Source: Cyanobium sp. (GTDB taxonomy: Bacteria; Cyanobacteriota; Cyanobacteriia; PCC-6307; Cyanobiaceae). Taken from it: a stretch of 6,553 bases of DNA. Made by a program: the position numbers and the translations under genes. Under the pieces are notes generated by a model. It did no database searches and was not told where the DNA came from. It worked only from the letters and a program-made list of their open reading frames with translations. The stretch covers positions 1 to 6,553 of the forward strand of contig BJHC01000080.1 in the NCBI GenBank assembly GCA_014191535.1. The letters are read 5' to 3'. Shown here one piece after another: positions 1 to 6,553 of the stretch (the first letter of the stretch is position 1; each line of letters starts with the position of its first letter).

Positions 1-1
1 G

Positions 2-1036
2 TGGCCCGCGCTGCGGGCGGCCCTGCGCTGGATCGACTACAGCGCGCCGCGCCAGCTCAGCAAACTCACGCTGGCGGAAACCATTCCCTGCAGCGATCCG
101 GCCGAGAGCCTGAACCGCTTGCAGCAGCTGCTCAGCCAACGGGGCTGGCAGGTGCAACCCCATGACAACCGACTGGCGGCGCGCCGCGGCGTGAGCGGCC
201 GCGTGGGCCCCCTGTTGGTGCACACGGGGCTGGTGGTGCTGATGGTGGGGGCCGCCTGGGGCAGCCTCGCGGGCCAACGGCTGGAGCGCTTCCTGGCGCC
301 GGGCAACGTGCTGGAGCTGCTCAACCGCCGCGGCCAGACCCAGCTGAGCGTGACCCTGGAGGACTTCGGCATCGAGCGGGATCCCGCCGGCCGGCCCGAA
401 CAGTTCCGCTCCCAGCTCAAGCTGCAGCCAGGCGATGCCGGCGGCACCCCGCCGACGGCCAGCCAGCGCGAGATCAGCGTCAACCATCCGCTGCGCTTCC
501 AGGGGATGACCGTGTACCAGGCCGATTGGGCCCTGGCGGCGGTGCAATTGCAGCTGGGCCAGAGCCCCATCCTGGAGCTGCCGCTGCAGAGCTTCCCCCA
601 GCTGGGGGAGCAGGTGTGGGGCATCGTGCTGCCCACCCGCCCCGATGGCAGCAATCCGGTGCTGCTGGCCCTCTCCAGTGAGCAGGGGCCGGTGACCGCC
701 TACTCCGCCGACGCCGAGGTGCTGGGCACCCTGGTGCCGGGCGGTGCGGCGGTGGAGATCCAGGGCATTCCACTGCGGATCGCCGCCGTGGTGCCCGCCA
801 GCGGCCTGTTGCTCAAACGCGACCCAGGCGTCCCCCTGGTGTATGCCGGCTTCGCCATCGCCCTGGCGGGCGGCGGCCTGAGCCTGATCGCCACCCGTCA
901 GCTGTGGGCCATCGCTGAACCCCTGCAGGGCAAGCTGCACGTGGGGGGGCTCTGCAACCGCAACCTCAGCGCCTTTGCCCAGGAGCTACCCGCCCTGGTG
1001 GCGGATGTGCAGCGGGGCGATCTTCAACAGGCCTGA
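2..1036 (+). CDS. ccs1: Cytochrome c biogenesis protein Ccs1/ResB, C-terminal part (5' end outside window)
   Basis: The frame is open from the left edge (first full codon at 2) to TGA at 1034-1036. It gives 344 visible residues, so about the last three quarters of a protein that is usually a little over 400 residues. The family role is System II cytochrome c maturation: Ccs1 (ResB) works with CcsA to carry heme across the thylakoid membrane and attach it to apocytochromes. Seen in the sequence: a membrane segment at visible residues 72-88 containing [12 protein letters not shown], with His74 matching a conserved family histidine; a long lumenal domain with the ResB-like motif [16 protein letters not shown]; and a last membrane segment at about 277-300. 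The only early alternative start, TTG at 119, would discard sequence that still reads as Ccs1, so I treat the gene as cut by the window. Its 3' end overlaps queF by 13 bp tail to tail. Confidence 0.93.
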   Translation, partial: WPALRAALRWIDYSAPRQLSKLTLAETIPCSDPAESLNRLQQLLSQRGWQVQPHDNRLAARRGVSGRVGPLLVHTGLVVLMVGAAWGSLAGQRLERFLAPGNVLELLNRRGQTQLSVTLEDFGIERDPAGRPEQFRSQLKLQPGDAGGTPPTASQREISVNHPLRFQGMTVYQADWALAAVQLQLGQSPILELPLQSFPQLGEQVWGIVLPTRPDGSNPVLLALSSEQGPVTAYSADAEVLGTLVPGGAAVEIQGIPLRIAAVVPASGLLLKRDPGVPLVYAGFAIALAGGGLSLIATRQLWAIAEPLQGKLHVGGLCNRNLSAFAQELPALVADVQRGDLQQA

Positions 1037-1425
1037 CGGCTGCCGTGGCTGGCGCGGATCACCGTGTGCACGTTGCCGCGGGGATTGAAATCCGCCTCCA
1101 GTTGCATCCACACCGGTTCGCAGGCGGCCACGAAGTCATCCAGGATCCGGTTGGTCACCTCCTCATGGGAGATGCTGCGCTCGCGGTAGCTGTTCACGTA
1201 GAGCTTGATGGCCTTGAGCTCCATCACCCGCGGGCCCGGCTGATACAGCAGCCGCAGGGTGGCGAAATCCGGGTAGCCCGAGAAGGGGCACTTGCAGGTG
1301 AATTCCGGCAGGGTGATGGCGATCTCGTAGGCGCGCCCGGGCCGGGGGTTGTCAAAGCAGATCAACTCCGCCTCGGCGATGGCCCGCTCGCCATAGAGGG
1401 GAGTGCGGGTCTGGTCGGCGGTCAT
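1024..1425 (-). CDS. queF: NADPH-dependent 7-cyano-7-deazaguanine (preQ0) reductase QueF
   Basis: This 133-residue cytoplasmic enzyme of the short, unimodal (YkvM-type) QueF family reduces preQ0 to preQ1, the last free-base step before insertion into tRNA for queuosine synthesis. The catalytic cysteine is Cys46 in [10 protein letters not shown], followed seven residues later by the conserved Asp53 in PDFA. The QueF signature ELKAIKLY starts at residue 69, and His87-Glu88 lies in the substrate-binding position (SHEEVTNRI). The start is ATG at 1423-1425. The length matches the short family, so nothing appears missing. Two further cysteines are present, Cys44 beside the active site and Cys133 as the last residue. 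The gene is divergent from glnB, and its last 13 bases overlap the end of ccs1 on the other strand. No riboswitch-like preQ1 aptamer was recognised upstream. Confidence 0.95.
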   Translation of the reverse strand: MTADQTRTPLYGERAIAEAELICFDNPRPGRAYEIAITLPEFTCKCPFSGYPDFATLRLLYQPGPRVMELKAIKLYVNSYRERSISHEEVTNRILDDFVAACEPVWMQLEADFNPRGNVHTVIRASHGSRQAC

Positions 1426-1449
1426 GGAACGGCATCGGTGCGGTCCCGG

Positions 1450-1955
<506 letters not shown>

Positions 1956-1957
<2 letters not shown>

Positions 1958-1972
1958 CGACTCCGGGTCGTC
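1956..1972 (+). terminator. Hairpin between convergent glnB and tlyA
   Basis: GACGAC (1956-1961) and GTCGTC (1967-1972) form a 6-bp perfect stem with loop TCCGG. The left arm begins inside the glnB stop codon. There is no U-rich tract on either strand, so it is not a classical intrinsic terminator. Its position between two convergent 3' ends suggests a shared end or RNA-stabilising structure. Confidence 0.4.
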
Positions 1973-1981
1973 CCAGCGCCC

Positions 1982-2005
1982 CCTAGCCCGTCACCTAGCC
2001 CGTCA
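1982..2005. repeat. 12-bp tandem duplication at the tlyA stop codon
   Basis: CCTAGCCCGTCA occurs twice without a gap, at 1982-1993 and 1994-2005. On the minus strand this reads as the last tlyA codons, ACG GGC TAG, followed by GTG ACG GGC TAG in the same frame, so the stop codon and the two codons before it are duplicated. It leaves a second in-frame stop 12 bases after the first. Confidence 0.85.
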
Positions 2006-2828
2006 ATGTGGCAGCCACCAGCCGTCGAATGGTCTCCTCCGTGGGGGCCGTTTCGGCGGCTGTGTCGTCCGCGGGCCAGTCCCCCTGGCGCAACCACAGC
2101 AGATATTCGTGGTTGCCGGCGGGCCCGGTGATCGGAGACGCCACCACCCCACAGGGGCGCCAGCCTTCCGCCTGTGCCGCCGCCAGGACTCCGGCAATCG
2201 CATCGGCATGGGCCAGGGGGTCGCGCACCACCCCGCCCTTACCAACACGGGCCTTGCCCACTTCAAACTGCGGCTTCACCAACAGCAGTGCCTCCCGCCG
2301 CGGCGCCTGCAGCAGGCGCCCCAGGGCCGGCAGCACCAGCGCCAAGCTGATGAACGACAGATCGGCCACCGCCAGGTCGGGCCAGGGGTCCGCCTCGCCG
2401 TAGAGGTCTTCAGGCTGCAGATGGCGCAGGTTGGTGCGCTCCTTCAGCACCAGGCGGGGATCGGTGCGCAGGCTCCAGGCGGTCTGGCCGTAGCCCACAT
2501 CGATGCCATACACACGCGCGGCACCGTGCTGCAGCAGGCAATCGCTGAACCCACCGGTGGAGATGCCGCCATCGAGGCAGACCCGCTGCTCCAGGCGGAT
2601 CGGGAAAGCCTCCAGGGCCGCCAGCAGCTTCTCCCCACCCCGGGAGACAAACCGCGGCGGCTGTTCCACCTGCAGGGGAATCTCCGGCGGCACCTCCAGC
2701 CCGGGTTTATCCAGCACCCGGTCGCCACTGCGCACGCGGCCGGCCCGGATCAGCTGCTGGGCCTGCTGACGGCTGCTGGCCAGACCCTGCTCCACCAGGT
2801 GCAGATCAAGTCGGAGCTTGCGGGCCAT
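1995..2828 (-). CDS. tlyA: TlyA family rRNA (cytidine-2'-O)-methyltransferase
   Basis: This 277-residue protein has an S4 RNA-binding domain at the N-terminus (about residues 3-60, LDLHLVEQGLASSRQQAQQL) and an FtsJ/RrmJ-like SAM-dependent methyltransferase domain from about 62 to 245. Family motifs seen: SRGGEKLLAAL (62-72); the SAM-binding loop CLDGGISTGGFSDCLLQ (84-100); GIDVGYGQ (108-115); DLSFISL (156-162); LLVKPQFEVGK (182-192); and NHEYLLWL (239-246). Lys67, Asp156, Lys185 and Glu241 fit the catalytic tetrad of 2'-O methyltransferases. Characterised TlyA proteins methylate ribose 2'-OH of cytidines in 16S and, in some species, 23S rRNA; older annotations call the family hemolysin A. The target here is inferred. 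The start is ATG at 2826-2828. After about 248 the tail is Ala/Thr/Glu-rich and poorly conserved in character. It is divergent from the gene at 2958. Confidence 0.95.
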   Translation of the reverse strand: MARKLRLDLHLVEQGLASSRQQAQQLIRAGRVRSGDRVLDKPGLEVPPEIPLQVEQPPRFVSRGGEKLLAALEAFPIRLEQRVCLDGGISTGGFSDCLLQHGAARVYGIDVGYGQTAWSLRTDPRLVLKERTNLRHLQPEDLYGEADPWPDLAVADLSFISLALVLPALGRLLQAPRREALLLVKPQFEVGKARVGKGGVVRDPLAHADAIAGVLAAAQAEGWRPCGVVASPITGPAGNHEYLLWLRQGDWPADDTAAETAPTEETIRRLVAATLTG

Positions 2829-2840
2829 CGGCGAAGCGCG

Positions 2841-2915
2841 TCAGGGGATGGACATCAGCTTCGTCACAAAAGCACAGAGGAAACGGAACAAATCCGGGCG
2901 GTGGAGGCGATCCAT
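2841..2915 (-). CDS. Possible 24-residue small ORF upstream of tlyA
   Basis: An ATG at 2913-2915 opens a 24-residue frame, MDRLHRPDLFRFLCAFVTKL plus MSIP, ending 12 bases before the tlyA ATG. A GGAG sits eight bases before its ATG, a better Shine-Dalgarno than most genes in this window show. The peptide has a basic start and a hydrophobic centre. It could be a leader peptide coupled to tlyA, a tiny membrane protein, or chance. I recognise no family, and the same frame stays open upstream, which weakens the case. Confidence 0.22.
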   Translation of the reverse strand: MDRLHRPDLFRFLCAFVTKLMSIP

Positions 2916-2957
2916 GGGGAACACTCCAGAGGATGGCCCCACAGCACGCTGACTTCC

Positions 2958-3200
2958 ATGGCGCGCACTCGACGCACCACCCGCCACGCTGTGCCCCCCA
3001 CCGTGCCCACACGCCTCGCCTCCAACGTGATCGAGCTGCTGCAGCCCGGCAGCTTCGTGAAGCTGCGCAACCAGCCCCCGGACCTGCCGCCGTTCCAGCT
3101 GATCCAGTGCCGCGGCGGCCGCTGCTGGGTGCGTCAGCAGGCCTGGGGGCCCCTGGTGCAGTGGGAAGTGGAGCACCGCAAGCTCACCGCCGTGGCCTGA
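2958..3200 (+). CDS. Conserved-looking hypothetical protein, 80 residues
   Basis: The ATG at 2958 gives an 80-residue protein ending at TGA 3198-3200. The first 20 residues are Arg/Thr/Pro-rich and basic (MARTRRTTRH). The rest looks like a compact beta-rich domain: LLQPGSFVKLRN (27-38), FQLIQCRGGRCWVRQQAWG (46-64), VQWEVEHRKL (67-76). The pattern of PGS-V-L followed by short strands resembles small SH3-like barrels, but that is inference. Cys51 and Cys56 form a CX4C pair. There is no signal peptide or membrane segment. No family name is claimed; the composition and strand pattern are protein-like, and it is divergent from tlyA by 129 bp. It lies just upstream of purB in the same direction, separated by a strong hairpin. 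Its in-frame region upstream of 2958 overlaps tlyA antisense and is not protein-like. Confidence 0.75.
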   Translation: MARTRRTTRHAVPPTVPTRLASNVIELLQPGSFVKLRNQPPDLPPFQLIQCRGGRCWVRQQAWGPLVQWEVEHRKLTAVA

Positions 3201-3217
3201 GCGGAAGCCCGCTCAGG
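3196..3217 (+). terminator. Strong hairpin overlapping the stop of the 80-residue gene
   Basis: CCTGAGCGG (3196-3204) and CCGCTCAGG (3209-3217) form a perfect 9-bp GC-rich stem with a four-base loop, AAGC. The gene's TGA lies in the left arm. It is followed by GCTGTTCC rather than a run of T. It probably ends or protects the upstream transcript and separates it from purB. Confidence 0.55.
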
Positions 3218-3226
3218 GCTGTTCCA

Positions 3227-3232
3227 TACATT
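3227..3232 (+). promoter_or_regulatory. Possible -10 element for purB
   Basis: TACATT fits the TAnnnT -10 pattern in the only relatively AT-rich spot of the 58-bp gap before purB. A start near 3239 would leave a leader of about 20 bases. No convincing -35 was found; that position falls within the hairpin. Confidence 0.2.
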
Positions 3233-3258
3233 GGTCTGGATGTGAGCCCGCGGCGGCC

Positions 3259-4554
3259 TTGATCGAGCGTTACACCCTGCCCGAGATGGGCGCCATCTGG
3301 AGCGAGCAGGCCAAATTCCAGAGCTGGCTCGATGTGGAGATCGCCGCCACGGAAGCCAACTGTGACCTGGGCCGCGTGCCGGCGGAGGCCGTCGCCACCA
3401 TCAAGCAAAAGGCCAGCTTCAGCGTGGAGCGCATCCTCGAGATCGAGGCGGAAGTGCGCCACGACGTGATCGCCTTCCTCACCAACGTGAACGAGCACGT
3501 GGGCGATGCGGGCCGCTACATCCACGTGGGCATGACCAGCTCGGATGTGCTCGACACCGGCGTGGCCCTGCAGATGAAGGCTTCGGTGCAGCTGTTGCGC
3601 ACGGAGCTCGACAAGTTGGCCGACGCCCTGCGCGAGCTGGCCCGGGCCCACAAGGGCACGGTGATGATCGGCCGCTCCCATGCCATCCATGGCGAGCCGA
3701 TCACCTTCGGCTTCAAGGTGGCCGGCTGGCTGGCGGAGGTGGTGCGCAACCAGGAGCGGCTCGAGCGCCTGGAGCGGGTGGTGAGCGTGGGCCAGATCTC
3801 CGGCGCCATGGGCACCTACGCCAACACCGATCCCCGCGTCGAAGAACTCACCTGCCGCAAGCTCGGCCTGGAGCCCGACACCGCCAGCACCCAGGTGATC
3901 TCCCGGGATCGCCATGCCGAATACATCCAGACCCTGGCCCTGGTGGGGGCGGCCCTGGAGCGGTTCTCCACGGAGATCCGCAACCTGCAGCGCACCGATG
4001 TGCTCGAGGTGGAGGAAAACTTCGCCAAGGGGCAGAAGGGCAGCTCCGCCATGCCCCACAAGCGCAACCCCATCCGCAGCGAGCGCATCGGCGGCCTGGC
4101 GCGGGTGCTGCGCAGCTACGTGGTGGCCGCCCTGGAAAACTGCGCCCTGTGGCACGAGCGCGACATCAGCCACAGCTCGGTGGAGCGCATGATGCTGCCG
4201 GATTGCTCCGTCACCCTGCACTTCATGCTGCGGGAGATGACCGAGGTGGTGAAGGGCCTGGGGGTCTACCCCGACAACATGGCCCGCAACATGAACGTCT
4301 ACGGCGGCGTGGTGTTCAGCCAGCGGGTGCTGCTGGCCCTGGTGGAGAGCGGCATCAGCCGCGAAGACGCCTACCGGATCGTGCAGCGCAACGCCCACAC
4401 CGCCTGGAACACCGACGGCGGTGACTTCCGGGCCAATCTCGAGGCCGATGCGGAGGTGACCGCCCGGCTCAGTCCGGCTCAGCTGGCCGAGTGCTTCTCC
4501 ACCGACCTGCACCAGGCCAACCTGTCGGTGATCTGGGAGCGCCTGGGCATCTAG
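3259..4554 (+). CDS. purB: Adenylosuccinate lyase PurB, TTG start
   Basis: This 431-residue cytoplasmic enzyme acts twice in purine synthesis, cleaving SAICAR to AICAR and adenylosuccinate to AMP, each time releasing fumarate. It belongs to the fumarase/aspartase superfamily and is a homotetramer with shared active sites. Seen: His68 in EVRHDVIAF; GMTSSDVLDT (91-100); GRSHAIHGEP (138-147) with the catalytic His141; and the superfamily signature GSSAMPHKRNP (261-271) with the catalytic serine loop. The start is TTG at 3259. It encodes the family-typical N-terminus IERYTLPEMGAIW, and no in-frame ATG lies just upstream; the first internal Met (residue 10) would remove conserved sequence. No clear Shine-Dalgarno is visible. 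The length agrees with the bacterial short-type PurB. A strong hairpin follows 42 bases after the TAG stop. Confidence 0.97.
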   Translation: MIERYTLPEMGAIWSEQAKFQSWLDVEIAATEANCDLGRVPAEAVATIKQKASFSVERILEIEAEVRHDVIAFLTNVNEHVGDAGRYIHVGMTSSDVLDTGVALQMKASVQLLRTELDKLADALRELARAHKGTVMIGRSHAIHGEPITFGFKVAGWLAEVVRNQERLERLERVVSVGQISGAMGTYANTDPRVEELTCRKLGLEPDTASTQVISRDRHAEYIQTLALVGAALERFSTEIRNLQRTDVLEVEENFAKGQKGSSAMPHKRNPIRSERIGGLARVLRSYVVAALENCALWHERDISHSSVERMMLPDCSVTLHFMLREMTEVVKGLGVYPDNMARNMNVYGGVVFSQRVLLALVESGISREDAYRIVQRNAHTAWNTDGGDFRANLEADAEVTARLSPAQLAECFSTDLHQANLSVIWERLGI

Positions 4555-4733
4555 GCCCAGCGGGGCCGAGCCGAAGCCCTGGCTCTGCAATGGTTTGGGC
4601 ACCCCACAGGGGGGTGCCCGCGCCCGCTACTTTCCCGGCCCGGAAAGGGTGTCGCCAATTCCCGGCCTAGCGGACCCCACTGTTAGCGCCGCTGCCGCGG
4701 GGCGCCAGCCGTGCAGATGTACTGCTTTGCCCC
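4555..4733. other. Non-coding gap between convergent purB and rlmH
   Basis: These 179 bases lie between two gene 3' ends. Besides the strong hairpin at 4597-4619 there is a second stem, CTTTCC (4630-4635) with GGAAAG (4642-4647), and a weaker one near 4686-4705 (GCGCC/GGCGC). No tRNA, no recognisable small RNA and no credible reading frame was found. The structure density is compatible with 3' ends or a small RNA, but the sequence alone does not decide this. Confidence 0.5.
4597..4619 (+). terminator. Terminator-like hairpin downstream of purB
   Basis: GGGCACCCC (4597-4605) and GGGGTGCCC (4611-4619) form a perfect 9-bp stem with loop ACAGG. The symmetric stem could act on either strand. No T-run follows on the plus strand, and only a short AAACC tract is met on the minus strand. 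It is the strongest stem in this gap and probably marks the end of the purB mRNA. Confidence 0.6.
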
Positions 4734-5171
4734 TCAGGCCCGGTGGTAGGGGCCGCCCTGCTGAATCGACTGGGCCCGGTAGAGCTGCTCCAGCAGCAGC
4801 AGGCGCGCCAATTCGTGGGGGAAGGTCATCGGCGAGAGGCTGAGGCGCCAGCTGGCGGCGGCCTTGAGGGCCGGATCCAGCCCATCGGCGCCACCGATCA
4901 CGAAGGCCAGCCGCTGGGATCCCGAGCCCTGGAGCCGTTCGGCGAAGGCCACCGAATCGAACCCCTGCCCCTCCTCGGTGAGCACCACCAGCTGTTCCTC
5001 GGGCCGCAGGGCCGCGCGGATCGCCTCCGCCTCCCGAGCCATGCCGCCATCGCGCAGCTCCAACACCTGCAGCCCCGGCAGCCGCTTGAGGTAGAGGGCC
5101 ACCCCCTCCTGCACCCAGCCCTTGCGCAGCCGGCCCACCACCAGCAGACGAATCCGGGAGGGGTTGATCAC
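4734..5171 (-). CDS. rlmH: 23S rRNA (pseudouridine1915-N3)-methyltransferase RlmH
   Basis: This SPOUT-class (trefoil-knot) methyltransferase of about 145 residues works as a homodimer. In characterised bacteria it methylates N3 of pseudouridine 1915 in helix 69 of 23S rRNA, on the assembled ribosome. Seen: an N-terminal strand [19 protein letters not shown] (6-24); [13 protein letters not shown] (61-73); the SAM-binding [11 protein letters not shown] (90-100); and the diagnostic C-terminus [20 protein letters not shown] (111-130) followed by [15 protein letters not shown]. The frame continues upstream as low-complexity sequence antisense to other features, so I place the start at GTG 5169-5171; GTG at 5172-5174 is equally possible and adds one residue. 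There is no ATG in a suitable place. The enzyme is divergent from the small ORF at 5220 and converges on purB. Confidence 0.94.
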   Translation of the reverse strand: MINPSRIRLLVVGRLRKGWVQEGVALYLKRLPGLQVLELRDGGMAREAEAIRAALRPEEQLVVLTEEGQGFDSVAFAERLQGSGSQRLAFVIGGADGLDPALKAAASWRLSLSPMTFPHELARLLLLEQLYRAQSIQQGGPYHRA

Positions 5172-5219
5172 CACGCCATGCCCGCCGCCTGGCACGCTAC
5201 CGGCAGCCGGCCCGCGTCC

Positions 5220-5327
5220 ATGCCCCTGGCCCTGTTCTGGACCCCCTACGCGGACTGGATCTACACGGTGGTGAGCACCGGCGGGCTGCTGCTGGTGGTG
5301 TGGCTGGTGCTCAGGCCGCGGCCGTGA
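5220..5327 (+). CDS. Possible 35-residue single-pass membrane protein
   Basis: An ATG at 5220 opens a 35-residue frame ending in TGA at 5325-5327. It begins [20 protein letters not shown] and continues [15 protein letters not shown]. One hydrophobic segment (about residues 13-31) is closed by a basic RPRP tail, the usual layout of a small single-pass membrane protein with its C-terminus in the cytoplasm. An in-frame ATG at 5178 would give 49 residues with a non-hydrophobic extension, but would leave almost no space to the rlmH start; a GGGAGGGG stretch at 5157-5164 lies about 13 bases before that ATG. The 3' end overlaps the helicase gene by 17 bp tail to tail. Cyanobacteria have many such tiny membrane subunits in photosynthetic and NDH-1 complexes, but I match it to none of them. 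Confidence 0.5.
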   Translation: MPLALFWTPYADWIYTVVSTGGLLLVVWLVLRPRP

Positions 5328-6553
5328 CCGCGGGGTTGCGCTCGGTGGCCGGGTTGAGGCTGCCGCCGGCGGCCAACAGATCGATGGGCTCACACACGGG
5401 GAAGCGGTTGATCGCCTTGAGGGCCGCACGGGCGTTGCCGCGCAGCTGCTCACTGATGGCCTCGCAGTAGGGAATCTGGGCCAGCAGATCCACGGTGCGG
5501 CGCATGATCCGCACCACATCCCCCTCATCGAGCGAGGTGTTGGCGATCAGATCGCTCCAGCTCACCCCCTTGGCCCAGGCGTACACCAACCCCATCAGTT
5601 CCGCCTCAAACCACAGCGGCATCACCACCGCCGCACGCTCCTGCTGACGCTGCAGCTCGCGGCGGATCCCGCGCAGGTCGTGCAGGGCCTCTTCCGCGGC
5701 CGGCGGCGTCGGAAAGCCGCTCCAGAGATCGGGGCGGTTCACCTCGGTGGACAGCGCTTCCAGCACCGCCGCCAGATCCGGCGGTTCCAACTCATCCAGG
5801 TGCCCGCTCATCAGCGCCAGCCCCAGCCAGAGCTCGTTATCGCCGCGCAGGGCCGCCACGGTGCGGCCGATGTCGGTGGGGTCGAGCCCCTCGTCGCCGG
5901 CCAGGCAACCGAAGTGGCGCAAGATGTCGATCAGGGCCAGGAAGGTCTCCCAGTGGCGGTTGGCGCGGAAGTGCAGGATCCGCTGCCGCTCCTCAATCTC
6001 CGCCTCCAGTTCCTCGATGCGGAAGCGCTGCTTGCGCAGCTTCTTGCGGTCGCCGGCCTGGTGGGCCGGATGCAGCTCCAGGGCCAGCTCCAGCTCCCGC
6101 ACCAGGTGGGCCTGGGCCTGCACCTCGCCGGCCAGGTCGTACTGGGGGGTGGTCATGTCGTGGCGACGGGCCATGTGCGCCACCGCCAGGGCCAAGCCAC
6201 CGCTCGACTGATCGCCGTGCCGGATCTCTCCGGCGCGGTGCAGCTCGGGCACCGGCAGCTCCTTCACCTGCAGGCAGCTCAGCTCGGCATGCAGGCTCAC
6301 CACGGCACTGCAGGGCAGCAGCACCCAGACGTTCTCATCGGTGAGGCAACAGAGCAGCGGAAACTGGCCCGGCCCCTCCACCTTCTCCACGATCACCGCC
6401 GGGGTAACGCGACTGCGCAGCACCGGAGCCTTGAGGCTCACCAGGGTGCCCTCGCTGGCAAAACGCAGCGCCAAGGTGAGTTCGTGGGCCAGGGTTTCCT
6501 CGGCCTGCTGTTGCAGGATCCGCAACAGGCGGCGCTCCTCCCGCAGACGGCTG
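5311..6553 (-). CDS. Ski2-like DEAD/DEAH-box RNA helicase, C-terminal part (5' end outside window)
   Basis: The frame is open from the right edge to a TGA at 5311-5313, giving 413 visible residues. The ATPase motifs would lie upstream of the window and are not seen. Counting from the Leu codon at 6525, the middle part has a charged, coiled-coil-prone stretch [20 protein letters not shown] (159-178). The DSHCT domain of Ski2/Mtr4-type helicases occupies about 225-380, with [19 protein letters not shown] (305-323), [20 protein letters not shown] (329-348) and [14 protein letters not shown] (368-381). Cyanobacterial members are large proteins of roughly 900 residues with an assumed role in RNA unwinding or decay; the exact substrate is unknown. 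The TTG at 6525 is not a real start, since the sequence before it (SRLREERRL) continues the helix. The last 25 residues are Ala/Pro/Asn-rich and look disordered. Confidence 0.9.
   Translation of the reverse strand, partial: SRLREERRLLRILQQQAEETLAHELTLALRFASEGTLVSLKAPVLRSRVTPAVIVEKVEGPGQFPLLCCLTDENVWVLLPCSAVVSLHAELSCLQVKELPVPELHRAGEIRHGDQSSGGLALAVAHMARRHDMTTPQYDLAGEVQAQAHLVRELELALELHPAHQAGDRKKLRKQRFRIEELEAEIEERQRILHFRANRHWETFLALIDILRHFGCLAGDEGLDPTDIGRTVAALRGDNELWLGLALMSGHLDELEPPDLAAVLEALSTEVNRPDLWSGFPTPPAAEEALHDLRGIRRELQRQQERAAVVMPLWFEAELMGLVYAWAKGVSWSDLIANTSLDEGDVVRIMRRTVDLLAQIPYCEAISEQLRGNARAALKAINRFPVCEPIDLLAAGGSLNPATERNPAVTAAA

Noticed and set aside
2109..2957. Plus-strand open frame running opposite tlyA into the 80-residue gene
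   Set aside because: The part opposite tlyA is Gln/Arg/His-rich antisense sequence. Only the section from ATG 2958 looks like a real protein.
2841..3176. Minus-strand 111-residue frame opposite the 80-residue gene
   Set aside because: The Gln/Ala/Gly/His-rich composition fits an antisense shadow. Only its last 24 codons, with their own ribosome-binding site, were kept as a weak candidate.
3184..4602. Long minus-strand open frame opposite purB (472 residues)
   Set aside because: It mirrors the codon structure of purB, is extremely His/Gly/Ala/Leu-rich and has no recognisable domain. It is a shadow of high-GC coding sequence.
4555..4733. Possible 6S, tmRNA or tRNA gene after purB
   Set aside because: No cloverleaf, T-loop motif or recognisable small-RNA core was found, only simple hairpins.
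5172..5528. Extended N-terminus for RlmH
   Set aside because: Upstream residues are Pro/Arg/Ser/Ala-rich and antisense to the helicase's partner ORF region. RlmH proteins begin near the strand RIRLLVVG.

Overview
The window reads as an ordinary, densely packed stretch of chromosome from a high-GC unicellular cyanobacterium, most likely a picocyanobacterium of the Synechococcus/Cyanobium group. Three things point there: a 112-residue PII protein of the cyanobacterial type with Ser49 in an RGSE T-loop, a Ccs1/ResB System II cytochrome c biogenesis protein, and a Ski2-like RNA helicase with a DSHCT C-terminal domain. Base composition is very GC-rich by eye and codon third positions are strongly G/C. 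No insertion sequence, phage gene, CRISPR array, tRNA or rRNA was seen, and nothing in the window looks like an undescribed multi-gene system.

Layout from left to right: the C-terminal part of ccs1 (+, cut by the left edge) converges on and overlaps queF (-, preQ0 reductase). queF is divergent from glnB (+, PII) across a 193-bp control region. That region holds an imperfect NtcA-type promoter, an 8-bp hairpin and a tandem 15-bp repeat. glnB converges on tlyA (-, S4 plus FtsJ-type rRNA methyltransferase) across a short hairpin. tlyA is divergent from an 80-residue conserved-looking hypothetical gene (+), which ends in a strong hairpin just before purB (+, adenylosuccinate lyase, TTG start). 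After purB comes a 179-bp non-coding gap with a 9-bp hairpin, then rlmH (-, 23S rRNA pseudouridine methyltransferase, GTG start). A very small single-membrane-segment ORF (+) follows, and its 3' end overlaps the 3' end of the helicase gene (-, cut by the right edge).

The genes are mostly housekeeping functions with alternating orientation, so long operons are unlikely. Themes are RNA maturation (queF for queuosine in tRNA, tlyA and rlmH for rRNA methylation, the helicase for RNA remodelling), nitrogen/carbon signalling (glnB), purine synthesis (purB) and thylakoid cytochrome assembly (ccs1). The items most worth a second look are the glnB leader and promoter, Phe at PII position 51, and the small membrane ORF at 5220-5327.
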